A stretch of 39,409 nucleotides of DNA from an uncultured Bacilli bacterium (GTDB lineage: Bacteria; Bacillota_I; Bacilli_A; RF39; UBA660). The number at the start of each line of letters is the position of its first letter. Within the stretch, counting starts at the first letter, position 1. The stretch spans positions 1 through 39,409 of the forward strand of contig CANQVB010000005.1 of NCBI GenBank assembly GCA_947627225.1, written 5' to 3'. Positions 1-9,435 of the stretch are shown in pieces. Below the pieces are notes generated by a model. The model made no database searches, had not been told where the DNA came from, and saw only the letters and a program-made list of their open reading frames with translations. Position numbers and translations under genes: made by a program.

Positions 1-33
1 TAATGAGCTTTCATCATCATTTTTTCGTCTCAT
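1..33 (-). CDS. 5' end of a CDS running off the window edge (N-terminus MRRKNDDESSL...), product unknown
   Basis: Minus-strand ATG at 33..31 preceded by AGGAGG at a normal spacing (aggaggatttattttATG); open to the edge. Confidence 0.5.
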   Translation of the reverse strand, partial: MRRKNDDESSL

Positions 34-106
34 AAAATAAATCCTCCTCTGATTTTAGATTTTGGTTGGCAGACCATTATCATTATATCAAAGGAGGATT
101 TATTTT
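34..106. repeat. 15-bp perfect inverted repeat (aaaataaatcctcct / aggaggatttatttt), arms 34-48 and 92-106
   Basis: Direct reading; each arm carries a Shine-Dalgarno-like AGGAGG on opposite strands. Confidence 0.7.
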
Positions 107-135
107 TTTCTTAACGCTATCGCTTCTTCAGCTCT

Positions 136-160
136 CACCCGCATAGCGGGTGGTTTTATT
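136..160 (+). terminator. Terminator-like hairpin CACCCGC-ATA-GCGGGTG followed by T-rich tract
   Basis: 7-bp GC-rich stem then gttttatt. Confidence 0.5.
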
Positions 161-184
161 ATGTTCCTATCCCGGAACATAATA

Positions 185-208
185 AAAAAGTATCTTGCGA
201 TACTTTTT
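185..208 (-). terminator. Hairpin terminator aaaaagtatc-ttgc-gatacttttt after the DUF4190 gene
   Basis: 10-bp perfect stem with A/T tails, at the 3' end of the minus-strand gene. Confidence 0.65.
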
Positions 209-476
209 ATAGACCAGCTGCGACAGAACCTGCTCCTGCTACAACACAAAGTGCACAAGCAATAAAAATTCCACTTAATGATGTACCAATAATGGAAAGT
301 ACTAATCCAGCTGTTGCCATCCCTTTTTTGTTAGCACTTTTCATTCCTTTTACTGATAAGATAATTCCCACAATACCTCCAATGAGACCTATCCAAGTAA
401 AAATGAAAGTAAATACAATAGAGACGATTCCTAAAATTAAGCCAGCAATTGCGAATCCATCAGTGTTTTTATTCAT
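207..476 (-). CDS. DUF4190-like small membrane protein (89 aa), copy 1
   Basis: DGFAIAGLILGIVS...VKGMKSANKKGMATAGLVLSII; two hydrophobic segments typical of DUF4190. Confidence 0.7.
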   Translation of the reverse strand: MNKNTDGFAIAGLILGIVSIVFTFIFTWIGLIGGIVGIILSVKGMKSANKKGMATAGLVLSIIGTSLSGIFIACALCVVAGAGSVAAGL

Positions 477-543
477 ACTTACTCCTCCTTGTCAACATTA
501 TATGGAAAAATGGCGAATTTTGTCAATAAAAGTTTTTGTGTTT

Positions 544-1341
544 TTATGCTTTTTTGTTTTGAGGTTTCTTTTTTTTAACTATTAAGTAAATCAAACTGAC
601 TCCAAAAAGCAAAATACTGATAATTTGTGAAGTCGATAAACCGAATAAGAATCCTCGATAGGTATCCCCTCTTAAAAATTCAAGTACAAAGCGAATCGTT
701 GCATAAGAAAGAAGATAAATGGCAAGAAGTGTTTCTTTGCATTTTCCCTTCTTTTGTAACCGCAAAAGAATAAGAAACAAAATCAAATTGCATCCTGCTT
801 CTACTAACTGTACGGGAAAGCGATTGACTCCATTTGCAAGTTCTACAAGAGAATGTGTATAGGTAAACCCTATTTTACTTTCAATTCCATAACAACATCC
901 TGATAAGAAACAACCTATCCTTCCAAAAAAATGGAATAACGGTATAAATGGCGTAATGATATAACTATAAAGTCTTAAATCGAGTTTCTTTTTTTTAGCA
1001 TAAAGAAATCCTGCGAGCATTCCTCCTAAAAGGCCTCCATAAAAAACAGAACCTCCAAAGATAATTCCTAGTGCTTCAAATATCATAAAAATCGATTTTG
1101 CACGAGAAAGATGCGCAATGAATCGAATGAATAAATTGATATTTACAATACCATAAAGAAGATGTCCTCCAAGCAATACACCTACTGCACAGATTAAAAG
1201 AAAAACAATCATATCATAATCTTGTATTTGATAGGCTTTGGCTTTTTTGATACAGCAAAATCCCATCACCAAAATTCCAAGCAGTACACAAATGGCATAG
1301 CTTGTAATCATTTTTCCAAAAATTTCAATATATGGAAACAT
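544..1341 (-). CDS. Lgt-family (prolipoprotein diacylglyceryl transferase-like) membrane protein, variant motif
   Basis: FHFFGRIGCFLSGCCYG...HSLVELANGVNRFPVQLVEA...RFVLEFLRGD; multi-TM. Confidence 0.75.
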   Translation of the reverse strand: MFPYIEIFGKMITSYAICVLLGILVMGFCCIKKAKAYQIQDYDMIVFLLICAVGVLLGGHLLYGIVNINLFIRFIAHLSRAKSIFMIFEALGIIFGGSVFYGGLLGGMLAGFLYAKKKKLDLRLYSYIITPFIPLFHFFGRIGCFLSGCCYGIESKIGFTYTHSLVELANGVNRFPVQLVEAGCNLILFLILLRLQKKGKCKETLLAIYLLSYATIRFVLEFLRGDTYRGFLFGLSTSQIISILLFGVSLIYLIVKKKKPQNKKA

Positions 1342-1357
1342 GTTTCACCTCCAAAAG

Positions 1358-1381
1358 AAAAAGTATCCTATGATACTTTTT
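1358..1381 (-). terminator. Hairpin terminator aaaaagtatc-ctat-gatacttttt between DUF4190 copy 2 and the lgt-like gene
   Basis: 10-bp perfect stem, nearly identical to the one at 185-208. Confidence 0.65.
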
Positions 1382-1393
1382 AAAGGGCTCGTA

Positions 1394-1669
1394 TTAGAAC
1401 CAGTAACTTGCTCCTGCAGTGGTTGCTGCTGTTGCACAAACGCAAATTGCACAGATTGCACCTACTAAACTTAGTACAAGTGTAATAATAGAAAGAACAA
1501 GTCCTGCGATAGCCATTCCCTTTTTTGTACTTTTCATTCCTTTAACCGATAAGATTAAACCTACGATTCCAAGAATTAAGCCAAGTGGCCAAATAAAGAA
1601 TGAAAGTAATAAAGAGACAATCCCTAGCACCATTCCTGCAATGGCAAATCCGTCTAGCTTTTTGTCCAT
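1394..1669 (-). CDS. DUF4190-like small membrane protein (91 aa), copy 2
   Basis: DGFAIAGMVLGIVSLL...VKGMKSTKKGMAIAGLVLSII; paralog of 207-476. Confidence 0.7.
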   Translation of the reverse strand: MDKKLDGFAIAGMVLGIVSLLLSFFIWPLGLILGIVGLILSVKGMKSTKKGMAIAGLVLSIITLVLSLVGAICAICVCATAATTAGASYWF

Positions 1670-1739
1670 ATTTACTCCTCCTTGTTTTCATTATATGTGT
1701 TTCCTTTTTTAATTGTCAACTTAATTTTATGACATTTTG

Positions 1740-2396
1740 TTATTTTTTGTCGAAATCTTCTTTCCTTTGAAATACAAGAAGGGTCCGCTTACTCTTTTCT
1801 TTGGGGAGTAAAAATTCGATTTTTTTCGTGCATTGTATCTGTTTTTTCTTTTGATACGGCATACTTTTTTGCATCTCTTCTTCTACATTTGCTTTCATGG
1901 CTACAAACATACCACCTTTTTTCACAAGGGGCATACAGATAGGAAGTAGTTTTTCTAAGGAAGCAACTGCCCTTGATGTAACCACATCAAATGTTTCTTC
2001 ATGGTATTCTTCTCCTCTTTTGTGAATCGCTACAATTCCTGTTAGCTGTAATCGTGCAATAACTTCTTCCAAATAGCGCACTCGTTTTTGAAGAGAATCT
2101 AAGAGTACAATTTCTAGATTAGGAAAAACAATTTTTAAAACAATTCCAGGAAATCCTGCCCCTGTCCCAACATCACAAAGGGTTTTTACTTGGTTTAAAT
2201 CCAGTGCTTTTACAAGTGTTAAACTGTCATAGAAATGTTTTAAATAAACATCTTCTTCCTCGATAATTCTTGTTAGGTTCATCACTTCATTTTTTTCCTT
2301 TAAAATTTGATAAAATTGTCTTAATTTTTCTTTTTGGTCATCTTCTAAAACAATTCCAAGTTCTAAAAGTGCCTGTTCAAATTCAGTTTGATTCAT
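1740..2396 (-). CDS. rsmG: 16S rRNA (guanine(527)-N(7))-methyltransferase RsmG
   Basis: LCDVGTGAGFPGIVLKI; adjacent to mnmG; start taken at MNQTEFEQ. Confidence 0.95.
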   Translation of the reverse strand: MNQTEFEQALLELGIVLEDDQKEKLRQFYQILKEKNEVMNLTRIIEEEDVYLKHFYDSLTLVKALDLNQVKTLCDVGTGAGFPGIVLKIVFPNLEIVLLDSLQKRVRYLEEVIARLQLTGIVAIHKRGEEYHEETFDVVTSRAVASLEKLLPICMPLVKKGGMFVAMKANVEEEMQKSMPYQKKKQIQCTKKIEFLLPKEKSKRTLLVFQRKEDFDKK

Positions 2397-4245
2397 AGTT
2401 ACCTCTTTTAATATAAATAGATAAAATGGCAATATCACTTGGGTTTACGCCACTAATTCTACTCGCTTGTCCAAGAGATGTTGGTCTTACTTCTTGTAAT
2501 TTTTGTCTTGCTTCGGATGCTAAATTTGGAATTTTTTCATAGTCGATATCTTCGCTTATTTTCATAGATTCTAGATGGAGCATTTTTTTTGCTTCTTGTT
2601 CTGCTTTTCGAATATATCCTTCATACTTTATTTCAATTTCTACTTCATTTAAGACAGCTTCATCAAAAGGAAGCTTTACAAGTTTTAAAAGGTGTTCCAT
2701 CTTCATTTCAGGACGTTTTAACAATTCATAAAGGGAAAGCCCTGCTTGTAAAGGGGTGCTTCCAATTTCTTCCAAATAAGCATTGACTTCTTCTTTGGGG
2801 GTAATTCTTTCTTTCTTCAATATTTCAAATACATCGGCAATATCCTTCTTTTTTTGGCAAAATCTTTGATAGCGTTCTTCGTCCACTAAGCCTATTTGAT
2901 AGCCATAATCACGAAGTCTTAAATCTGCATTATCATCCCGTAGTAAAAGACGATACTCTGCACGTGACGTTAAAAGACGATATGGATCTTTAATTCCTTT
3001 GGTTACTAAATCATCAATTAAAACGCCAAGATAAGCTTCATTTCTTTTTAAAATCAAAGGTTCTTTTCCATCTAACTTTAAACTCGCATTGATTCCTGCG
3101 ATAAGACCTTGTCCTGCAGCTTCTTCATACCCACTTGTTCCATTGATTTGGCCTGCCGTAAATAAATTTTTTATCAATTTTGTTTCTAGAGATTGTTTTA
3201 ACTGCTTGGCATCAATGGCGTCATATTCAATCGCATAGGCATACTTTAAAATTTTGGCATCTTCTAGTCCTTTGATACTATGCACAATTTGTTCTTGCAC
3301 ATCTTCTGGCATGGAAGAAGATAGTCCTTGTACATAAATATCATCATAGAAAAGGCTTTCTGGTTCTAAAAACAATTGATGTCTTTCTTTGTCATGAAAA
3401 CGAACGACTTTATCTTCAATAGAAGGACAATATCTAGGTCCTACGCCTTTTACATATCCCCCATACATGCTGGATTTTTTTAGATTATCTAGAATAATTT
3501 GGTGCGTTTTCGCATTGGTATACGTTAAGTAACATGGAATTTGTAACGTCGTTGCAGTAGCTGTTTTTGAATCATACGAAAAAGTTAAATTGTCCTTACT
3601 TCCTTCTTCTAATTTCGTCTCTTCAAAATGAATACTTGCCCGTTCTATCCGAGGGGGAGTTCCTGTTTTTAACCTTAAAATTCGAAATCCAAGTGCCTTT
3701 AGTTTATCACTTAAAAAGCGACTTGCCTTTTCTCCATGAGGACCTTCTTGTTTTTTGTTACTTCCTACTAGAATGGATGCCTTTAAATACGTTCCTGTTG
3801 TTAGAATCACTGCTTTTGCAAGAATCTTTTCTCCATCTTCTAACATGACACCTTTTATGGTATCTTCTTCTACCAATAAATCTTCGACTAAACTTTCACG
3901 CAGAGTCAAATGATCTGTATGTTCCAATGTCTTTTTCATCTCTTTTGGATACGTGATTTTATCTGCTTGTGCGCGAAGGGCCCAAACCGCAGGGCCTTTT
4001 TTCGTGTTCAGTTTCTTCATTTGTAAAGAAGCTTTATCGGTATTTCGAGCCATCTCTCCACCCAAAGCATCAATTTCTCTTACAACAATTCCTTTGGCAG
4101 GACCCCCAATCGATGGATTACAAGGCATATCTGCAATATTATTTAAATTTCCTGTCACAAGAAGTGTCTTCTTCCCTAATCTTGCACAAGCAAGAGATGC
4201 TTCACACCCTGCATGACCTCCACCTACAACAATAACATCATACAT
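2383..4245 (-). CDS. mnmG: tRNA uridine-5-carboxymethylaminomethyl modification enzyme MnmG (GidA)
   Basis: MYDVIVVGGGHAGCEA...CNPSIGGPAKG...TSRAEYRLLLRDDNAD. Confidence 0.98.
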   Translation of the reverse strand: MYDVIVVGGGHAGCEASLACARLGKKTLLVTGNLNNIADMPCNPSIGGPAKGIVVREIDALGGEMARNTDKASLQMKKLNTKKGPAVWALRAQADKITYPKEMKKTLEHTDHLTLRESLVEDLLVEEDTIKGVMLEDGEKILAKAVILTTGTYLKASILVGSNKKQEGPHGEKASRFLSDKLKALGFRILRLKTGTPPRIERASIHFEETKLEEGSKDNLTFSYDSKTATATTLQIPCYLTYTNAKTHQIILDNLKKSSMYGGYVKGVGPRYCPSIEDKVVRFHDKERHQLFLEPESLFYDDIYVQGLSSSMPEDVQEQIVHSIKGLEDAKILKYAYAIEYDAIDAKQLKQSLETKLIKNLFTAGQINGTSGYEEAAGQGLIAGINASLKLDGKEPLILKRNEAYLGVLIDDLVTKGIKDPYRLLTSRAEYRLLLRDDNADLRLRDYGYQIGLVDEERYQRFCQKKKDIADVFEILKKERITPKEEVNAYLEEIGSTPLQAGLSLYELLKRPEMKMEHLLKLVKLPFDEAVLNEVEIEIKYEGYIRKAEQEAKKMLHLESMKISEDIDYEKIPNLASEARQKLQEVRPTSLGQASRISGVNPSDIAILSIYIKRGNYESN

Positions 4246-4252
4246 AATATCC

Positions 4253-5608
4253 CTACTTTCCTACACAGAAGTTTGCAAATAAAGTATCTAAAATTTCATC
4301 CTGATAATTTTCTCCTGTAATTTCTCCCAACGTTTCTAAAATTTCCTGTAAATCAAGGGAAATCATATCCAGTTCTACCCCTTCTTCTAACGCACATTTT
4401 GCTTCTTTCAATTTTTCTTGCGCTTGGGAAGCTAGCGCTAATTGCCTGGCGTTGAAAAGAATGGCAGCATCATTTTCTTGGATTTCATCCTGTTGAAACA
4501 TAGTTTTTACTTCTTGTTTTAATTCATCCAGTCCATCTTTTGTTTTGGTCGTTGTAACGACAACGTGAGAAAACGGAAGATCCGATTTTTTTATCTTGAT
4601 TCCTTGGTCTTTTTTATTTAACACAAGAATAGTCTTTTCATCTTCTAAAGAAGAAAACATTTTTTTATCTTCTTCTTGTAAGCTTTTAGAGCCATCGAGA
4701 AGAAAGAAAACAAGTTGTGCCTTTTTTAAAATTTGCTTGCTTTTTTCAACTCCCATTTTTTCAACAACATCCTCTGTTTCCCTAAGACCTGCGGTATCTA
4801 GAATATGAAGTGAAATTCCATCTAAATTAACATCCCCTTCGACGATATCTCTTGTGGTTCCTTCAATGGAAGTAACAATGGCTTTCTCTTCTTCTAGTAA
4901 ATGGTTTAACAAACTGCTTTTTCCCACATTCGGACGCCCTATAATTGCTGTTTCAATTCCATTTTTAAGTTGTTGTTTTCTTTTCGATTGCAAGATGATT
5001 TCTTCGAGTTTTGCTTGTAAATCTTCAAGAAGTTTTTCCAATTTTTCTTCTGTCATTTGTTCAATATCTTCATATTCTGGATAGTCAATGTTGACTTCAA
5101 TGGATGCAATCACTTGCTTAATTTGTTCCCGAAAATCTTTTACTAAATTGGTTGTACTTCCTTGTAATGCCGATAAAGCAAGGCGCTTGGCCGTATCATT
5201 TTTACTTTCGATCAACTCCATAACTGCTTCTGCTTGGGCCAAATCGATTCTTCCATTTAAAAAAGCACGTTTTGTAAATTCGCCTGGCTCTGCCATCCGA
5301 ATTCCAGTTCTTAAAAGCGCTTCTAAGACACTTTTCGTTGCTAAAATTCCACCATGACAATTGATTTCAACAACATCTTCCCTGGTAAATGTTTTAGGAG
5401 CTCTCATCACGCTGACTAAGATTTCATCTAAAACTTCCTCTTTCTCTTTAATCCAACCATAATGAATCGTATGACTTTCTACTTCTTCCAAATTCTTTCC
5501 TTCAAAAAGTGCATTTACTTTTGAAATTGCATCCCTTCCACTGACTCGAATGATGGAAATTGCCCCTACTCCTAATTTTGTTGCAATCGCACAAATTGTA
5601 TCTTCCAT
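4253..5608 (-). CDS. mnmE: tRNA modification GTPase MnmE (TrmE)
   Basis: MEDTICAIATKLGVGAISIIRVSG...GRPNVGKSSLLN...FCVGK C-terminus; start at internal Met of the 474-aa ORF. Confidence 0.97.
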   Translation of the reverse strand: MEDTICAIATKLGVGAISIIRVSGRDAISKVNALFEGKNLEEVESHTIHYGWIKEKEEVLDEILVSVMRAPKTFTREDVVEINCHGGILATKSVLEALLRTGIRMAEPGEFTKRAFLNGRIDLAQAEAVMELIESKNDTAKRLALSALQGSTTNLVKDFREQIKQVIASIEVNIDYPEYEDIEQMTEEKLEKLLEDLQAKLEEIILQSKRKQQLKNGIETAIIGRPNVGKSSLLNHLLEEEKAIVTSIEGTTRDIVEGDVNLDGISLHILDTAGLRETEDVVEKMGVEKSKQILKKAQLVFFLLDGSKSLQEEDKKMFSSLEDEKTILVLNKKDQGIKIKKSDLPFSHVVVTTTKTKDGLDELKQEVKTMFQQDEIQENDAAILFNARQLALASQAQEKLKEAKCALEEGVELDMISLDLQEILETLGEITGENYQDEILDTLFANFCVGK

Positions 5609-5688
5609 TTCATCACCTCCACTTCTTTTTCTCTTTCGGCTTCTATCAGTTTTCATAGTATACCATATTTTCTTCAAGGAAAAAAGAG

Positions 5689-6321
5689 CTATTCACTCTT
5701 TTCGTTTTCCTCTTTCTTTTCTCTTGGTTTAATTACAACGGCTCGATTTGGTTCTTCGCCCACACTTTCCGTATATACATACTTATTTTTTGATAAAATA
5801 TTATGTACAATTCTTCGTTCATAAGAATTCATGGAATCCATCTTCACTTCAACTTGACTTTCTTTCACTTCTCTTGCCAAACGTTTCGCAAGGTATTCCA
5901 AATTTTTTTCTTTTCGTTCCTTATAATCACTTACATCTAAAATAAATTTATAAGTCTCTCCTATTTCTTTTTTAACCATTTGATTCACGACGGTCAAAAG
6001 GGCATTCAAATTTCTGCCATTTTTTCCAATTAAAAGTGAATCATGGTTGGAATAAATCGTATAAACAGGCATTTCCTTTACCGTTCTTACCTCAATTTTC
6101 GCATCAAACCCCAAATCCTTTAGCAAATCATGCAAGAGTTCCTTTATATATGGTTTTATATCTCGTCGTTCAATGGCTTCGATTTCTACCTTTTTGCTAA
6201 ACAAATTTTTTTGTTCACCAATTTCTTTAATGATTAGATTTTCTTCTAATTCTTGCAAGGCAATGGTTGCTTGCCTTACCGCATCTTCCCTATTTTTTCC
6301 AATAAACTTATGCTTTTCCAT
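5689..6321 (-). CDS. jag: Jag/KhpB RNA-binding protein (Jag-N, KH, R3H)
   Basis: IGKNGRNLNALLTVVNQ KH motif and R3H-like SYERRIVHNIL; gene order next to yidC. Confidence 0.92.
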   Translation of the reverse strand: MEKHKFIGKNREDAVRQATIALQELEENLIIKEIGEQKNLFSKKVEIEAIERRDIKPYIKELLHDLLKDLGFDAKIEVRTVKEMPVYTIYSNHDSLLIGKNGRNLNALLTVVNQMVKKEIGETYKFILDVSDYKERKEKNLEYLAKRLAREVKESQVEVKMDSMNSYERRIVHNILSKNKYVYTESVGEEPNRAVVIKPREKKEENEKSE

Positions 6322-7237
6322 GAAACATCTTACTCCTTTTTACAATGATATTTTGACCAATGGTAAATAAATTACTGGTAACCCAATATATTCCTAATGC
6401 AGATGGCATAAACATTCCGGTTAAAAGAATCATTCCTGTCATCATGATTGGCATCATTTTCATGGAACCATTCATATCTGCCGTTGCATTCATTTTAAAA
6501 GAATAGAATGTCGTTCCTCCAATGAGAAGAACTAAGATAATATAAGCAATGATTGTACTTGTTCCAAACCCATACATAGGGGTTGTTCCTAATTGCAGTC
6601 CTAAAAAGTCGCTTTCAAAAATTGCTGGTACTCGATTAATCGCTTCGAAAAAGGCAATAAATAAAGGAAGTTGTAAAAAGGAAAAGAGACAGCCACTCAT
6701 TGGACTAATGTTATACTTCTTATAAATCAACATCATCTCTTGACTTTGCTTCATCATAGATTCTTGATCGGTTTTTCCTTCATATTTTTTCTTCAGTTTT
6801 TCCAGTTCTGGATTTGCCTTCTTTAAAAGTTCAGATTGCATGGCTGTTTTTTTCGTAACTGGATAGGCAATTAAACGAATGATCACACTTACTAAGATTA
6901 AAGCCCATGCGAAATTACCAATATTTTTTCCTAGAAAGAGAATCACAAAAGCAAGTGGCTTAATTAGAAAACTCGTCCATAATCCCTCATACTTTCCAGA
7001 GGTAACCGTAAAATCTTCACAGTCTGGCAATTTATCTACTTTCACGCCATTTTTTTCATACGTTTCTATTGTTTTTTTTGCGGTTGGTTTACATAATATA
7101 TTTTCCGTAAGTGCCTGCCCCGTTTCTGGATTTCTAACGGGCTGTTTTTCTTTATCTACTAATGTAGTTGCACATCCTGTTGTCAAGAATAACAATAAAA
7201 TCAGGAAAAGCAACTTTAATTTTCTATTTTTCTTCAT
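6308..7237 (-). CDS. yidC: Membrane protein insertase YidC/OxaA (SpoIIIJ-type, predicted lipoprotein)
   Basis: Lipobox LTTGCATT, ALILVSVIIRLIAYPVTKKTAMQS, GCLFSFLQLPLFIAFFEAI. Confidence 0.95.
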   Translation of the reverse strand: MKKNRKLKLLFLILLLFLTTGCATTLVDKEKQPVRNPETGQALTENILCKPTAKKTIETYEKNGVKVDKLPDCEDFTVTSGKYEGLWTSFLIKPLAFVILFLGKNIGNFAWALILVSVIIRLIAYPVTKKTAMQSELLKKANPELEKLKKKYEGKTDQESMMKQSQEMMLIYKKYNISPMSGCLFSFLQLPLFIAFFEAINRVPAIFESDFLGLQLGTTPMYGFGTSTIIAYIILVLLIGGTTFYSFKMNATADMNGSMKMMPIMMTGMILLTGMFMPSALGIYWVTSNLFTIGQNIIVKRSKMFHGKA

Positions 7238-7574
7238 CCAAATTCTCCTTTTCTATTTGTAGAAGTAATTCTATCAACTTTTCTTGCATTTTTTGAAAAG
7301 ACAATCCTATACATGCCTTTCTTACTATTATAATACAGTTATAAGAATTTGAATAGTTCTTTTTATAAAAGGATAAGATTTCTCTTGTGCGTCTTTTAAG
7401 AAAATTACGAAGCACTGCATTTCCTAATTTTTTAGGTACAGAAATTCCAAAGCAAGTTTGCTCTTTCTTTTTCTTTTCGTAAAAAGCGAGAAAATAAGAA
7501 TTTTTTATTTTGGGACAAGTTCCTATCATACGATCAAATTCTCTACTTTCTTTAATGACTTCACTTTTCTTCAT
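7224..7574 (-). CDS. rnpA: Ribonuclease P protein component
   Basis: FGISVPKKLGNAVLRNFLKRRTREIL; next to rpmH. Confidence 0.93.
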   Translation of the reverse strand: MKKSEVIKESREFDRMIGTCPKIKNSYFLAFYEKKKKEQTCFGISVPKKLGNAVLRNFLKRRTREILSFYKKNYSNSYNCIIIVRKACIGLSFQKMQEKLIELLLQIEKENLDEEK

Positions 7575-7596
7575 TTCACCACGTCCTTAAAAGTAA

Positions 7597-7617
7597 AAAA
7601 GCACTGAAAAACCAGTG
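7597..7617 (-). terminator. Hairpin cactg-gttttt-cagtg plus U-tract between rpmH and rnpA (terminator/attenuator)
   Basis: On the minus strand: cactggtttttcagtgcttttttac. Confidence 0.5.
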
Positions 7618-7632
7618 ACTCATACAGTTCAA

Positions 7633-7755
7633 TTATTTACTTAATACCTTACGTCCCTTTCTCCTGCGACGATTGATTACATTTGTCTTCATACGAGCAA
7701 AGAATCCGTGTTTTTTCGCTCTTTTTCTTTTATTTGGTTGAAACGTTCTTTTCAT
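7633..7755 (-). CDS. rpmH: 50S ribosomal protein L34 (40 aa, short form)
   Basis: Manual translation [40 protein letters not shown]; absent from the ORF track because it is under 60 aa. Confidence 0.95.
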   Translation of the reverse strand: MKRTFQPNKRKRAKKHGFFARMKTNVINRRRRKGRKVLSK

Positions 7756-7824
7756 CTATTACACCTCCAAACATAAATCTCCATTATTATAAAGGATATC
7801 TTTTCCTTTTGTCAATTCTTATTT

Positions 7825-8010
7825 TCACGTTTTCCACTTTTTAAACATCTTGTGTATATCTTTCTTCTTCTTGTGCATCTAAAATTTGTGGAAAATGTGG
7901 AAAAACTATTTTTTTCTTTATTTTTAAATAAGTTTATATGTGGATATTTCTGTGGATTTTTTGTGGATTAAATTTTTTTCATTTTTTTGTTTCTTTTTCC
8001 ACAAATTTAG
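7825..8010. other. oriC: oriC candidate, DnaA-box-like cluster upstream of dnaA
   Basis: Boxes at 7887-7895 and 7896-7904 (TGTGGAAAA), 7939-7947 (TGTGGATAT), 7951-7959 (TGTGGATTT), 7962-7970 (TGTGGATTA), 7995-8003 (TTTTCCACA), in an AT-rich intergene at the point of gene-strand divergence. Confidence 0.8.
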
Positions 8011-8053
8011 TCTATTATAATGGTGAATTCTAATTTTTAGGGGAGATGGTCGG

Positions 8054-9424
8054 ATGAATCTTGAAATTCTTTTTCAAAACGCTTTAAAAATTATTGAAAA
8101 CGAACTATCTTCTCTTTCTTTTCAAACTTGGTTTGAGGATTTAAAAATGGTTGCCATAGAAGAAGGAAAAGCAATTTTTGTAGTACCGATGGCTGTTCAT
8201 AAGAAACAACTGGAAAATAATTATTATGATATTATTAGGGAAGCATTCAATCAAGTTACTGGAACAAACTTTGAATTAGAATTTTTATTGGAAGACGAAC
8301 TTAAGAAAAAAAAGGAAGAACAAAAAGCAAAGGAAGAGATACAACAAGAACAAGGGGTTCCTTCTTTACTTGGGAAGAAATCAAATCTAAATCCTAATTA
8401 TACTTTTGATAATTTTGTAGTTGGAAATAGTAATAAATTTGCACAAGCTGCGGCGCTTTCTGTCGCAGAAAATCCTGGAAAAATGTATAATCCGCTTTTT
8501 ATATATGGAAATAGTGGGTTAGGGAAGACCCATTTAATGCATGCCATTGGAAATTATATTTTACAAAACAGTAATCGAAAAGTACTTTATGTAACAAGTG
8601 ATCAATTTATCAATGACTTTATTAGTATTAATAAAAAAGATGCTTCTGGAACGAACTTTAACTATATTGATTTTTTCAAGGACAAATACCGAAATATTGA
8701 TGTTTTAATTATTGATGATATTCAGTTTCTAGGAGGGGCAACACAAACACAACAAGAATTTTTTCATACGTTTAATACTTTGTATGATGACAGTAAACAA
8801 ATTATTATTTCATCAGATCGATCCCCAGATGATTTAAAACTCTTGGAAGAACGGCTACGTACACGATTTTGTTGGGGACTTACGGTAAATATTTTTCCAC
8901 CTGATTTTTCTTTACGAACACAGATTTTACGAAAAAAAATCTTAGCTGGTAATTTTGAGCAAGATATTCCTGAAGATGTGATAGAGTATATTGCTTCCAA
9001 TATGGGAAGTGATGTAAGACAATTGGAAGGCTCGATTACAAGATTAATTGCATATTCAACGATTATGGGCGGTGCGAATATTACTTTGAATTTAGCGATT
9101 GAAGCACTCAAAGATTTTATAAGCAAAGGACTTTCTGAAAAAAATGAAATCGCAAGAATACAAAAAGTTGTCGCAGAATTTTTTCAAATTAATGTGGAGG
9201 ACATTCGGTCCAAAAAGCGAAGTGCGAATATTGCTTTTCCAAGACAAGTTGCCATGTATCTTTGTAGAACCATGACTTCTGAATCTTTTCCTAAGATAGG
9301 AACTGAATTTGGAGGAAAAGACCATTCGACTGTCATGCATTCTGTTGAAAAAATTGCACGAGAGATGAAAGAAAACAGTGATTTAGCTAATATTATTGAA
9401 AAATTGCAAAAAGATTTAGAATAA
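8054..9424 (+). CDS. dnaA: Chromosomal replication initiator protein DnaA
   Basis: NPLFIYGNSGLGKTHLMHAIGN...FGGKDHSTVMHSVEKI. Confidence 0.99.
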   Translation: MNLEILFQNALKIIENELSSLSFQTWFEDLKMVAIEEGKAIFVVPMAVHKKQLENNYYDIIREAFNQVTGTNFELEFLLEDELKKKKEEQKAKEEIQQEQGVPSLLGKKSNLNPNYTFDNFVVGNSNKFAQAAALSVAENPGKMYNPLFIYGNSGLGKTHLMHAIGNYILQNSNRKVLYVTSDQFINDFISINKKDASGTNFNYIDFFKDKYRNIDVLIIDDIQFLGGATQTQQEFFHTFNTLYDDSKQIIISSDRSPDDLKLLEERLRTRFCWGLTVNIFPPDFSLRTQILRKKILAGNFEQDIPEDVIEYIASNMGSDVRQLEGSITRLIAYSTIMGGANITLNLAIEALKDFISKGLSEKNEIARIQKVVAEFFQINVEDIRSKKRSANIAFPRQVAMYLCRTMTSESFPKIGTEFGGKDHSTVMHSVEKIAREMKENSDLANIIEKLQKDLE

Positions 9425-9435
9425 AGAACTCCTAT

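Noticed and set aside
62-265. ORF 62-265 (+) MVGRPLSLYQRRI...
   Set aside because: Overlaps hairpins and terminators and the end of the DUF4190 gene on the other strand; no family, poor composition.
2961-2966. CACGTG inside mnmG as a parS site
   Set aside because: Flanks (ctgCACGTGacg) do not extend the palindrome to GTTNC...GNAAC; also seen and rejected at 14537-14542 (gyrA) and 39180-39185 (rsmA).
3953-4235. Antisense ORFs within mnmG and, similarly, the many 60-130 aa antisense ORFs in mnmE, yidC, dnaA, gyrB, gyrA, mfd and metG
   Set aside because: Opposite to well-supported conserved genes and without recognisable products; expected by chance in codon-biased AT-rich sequence.
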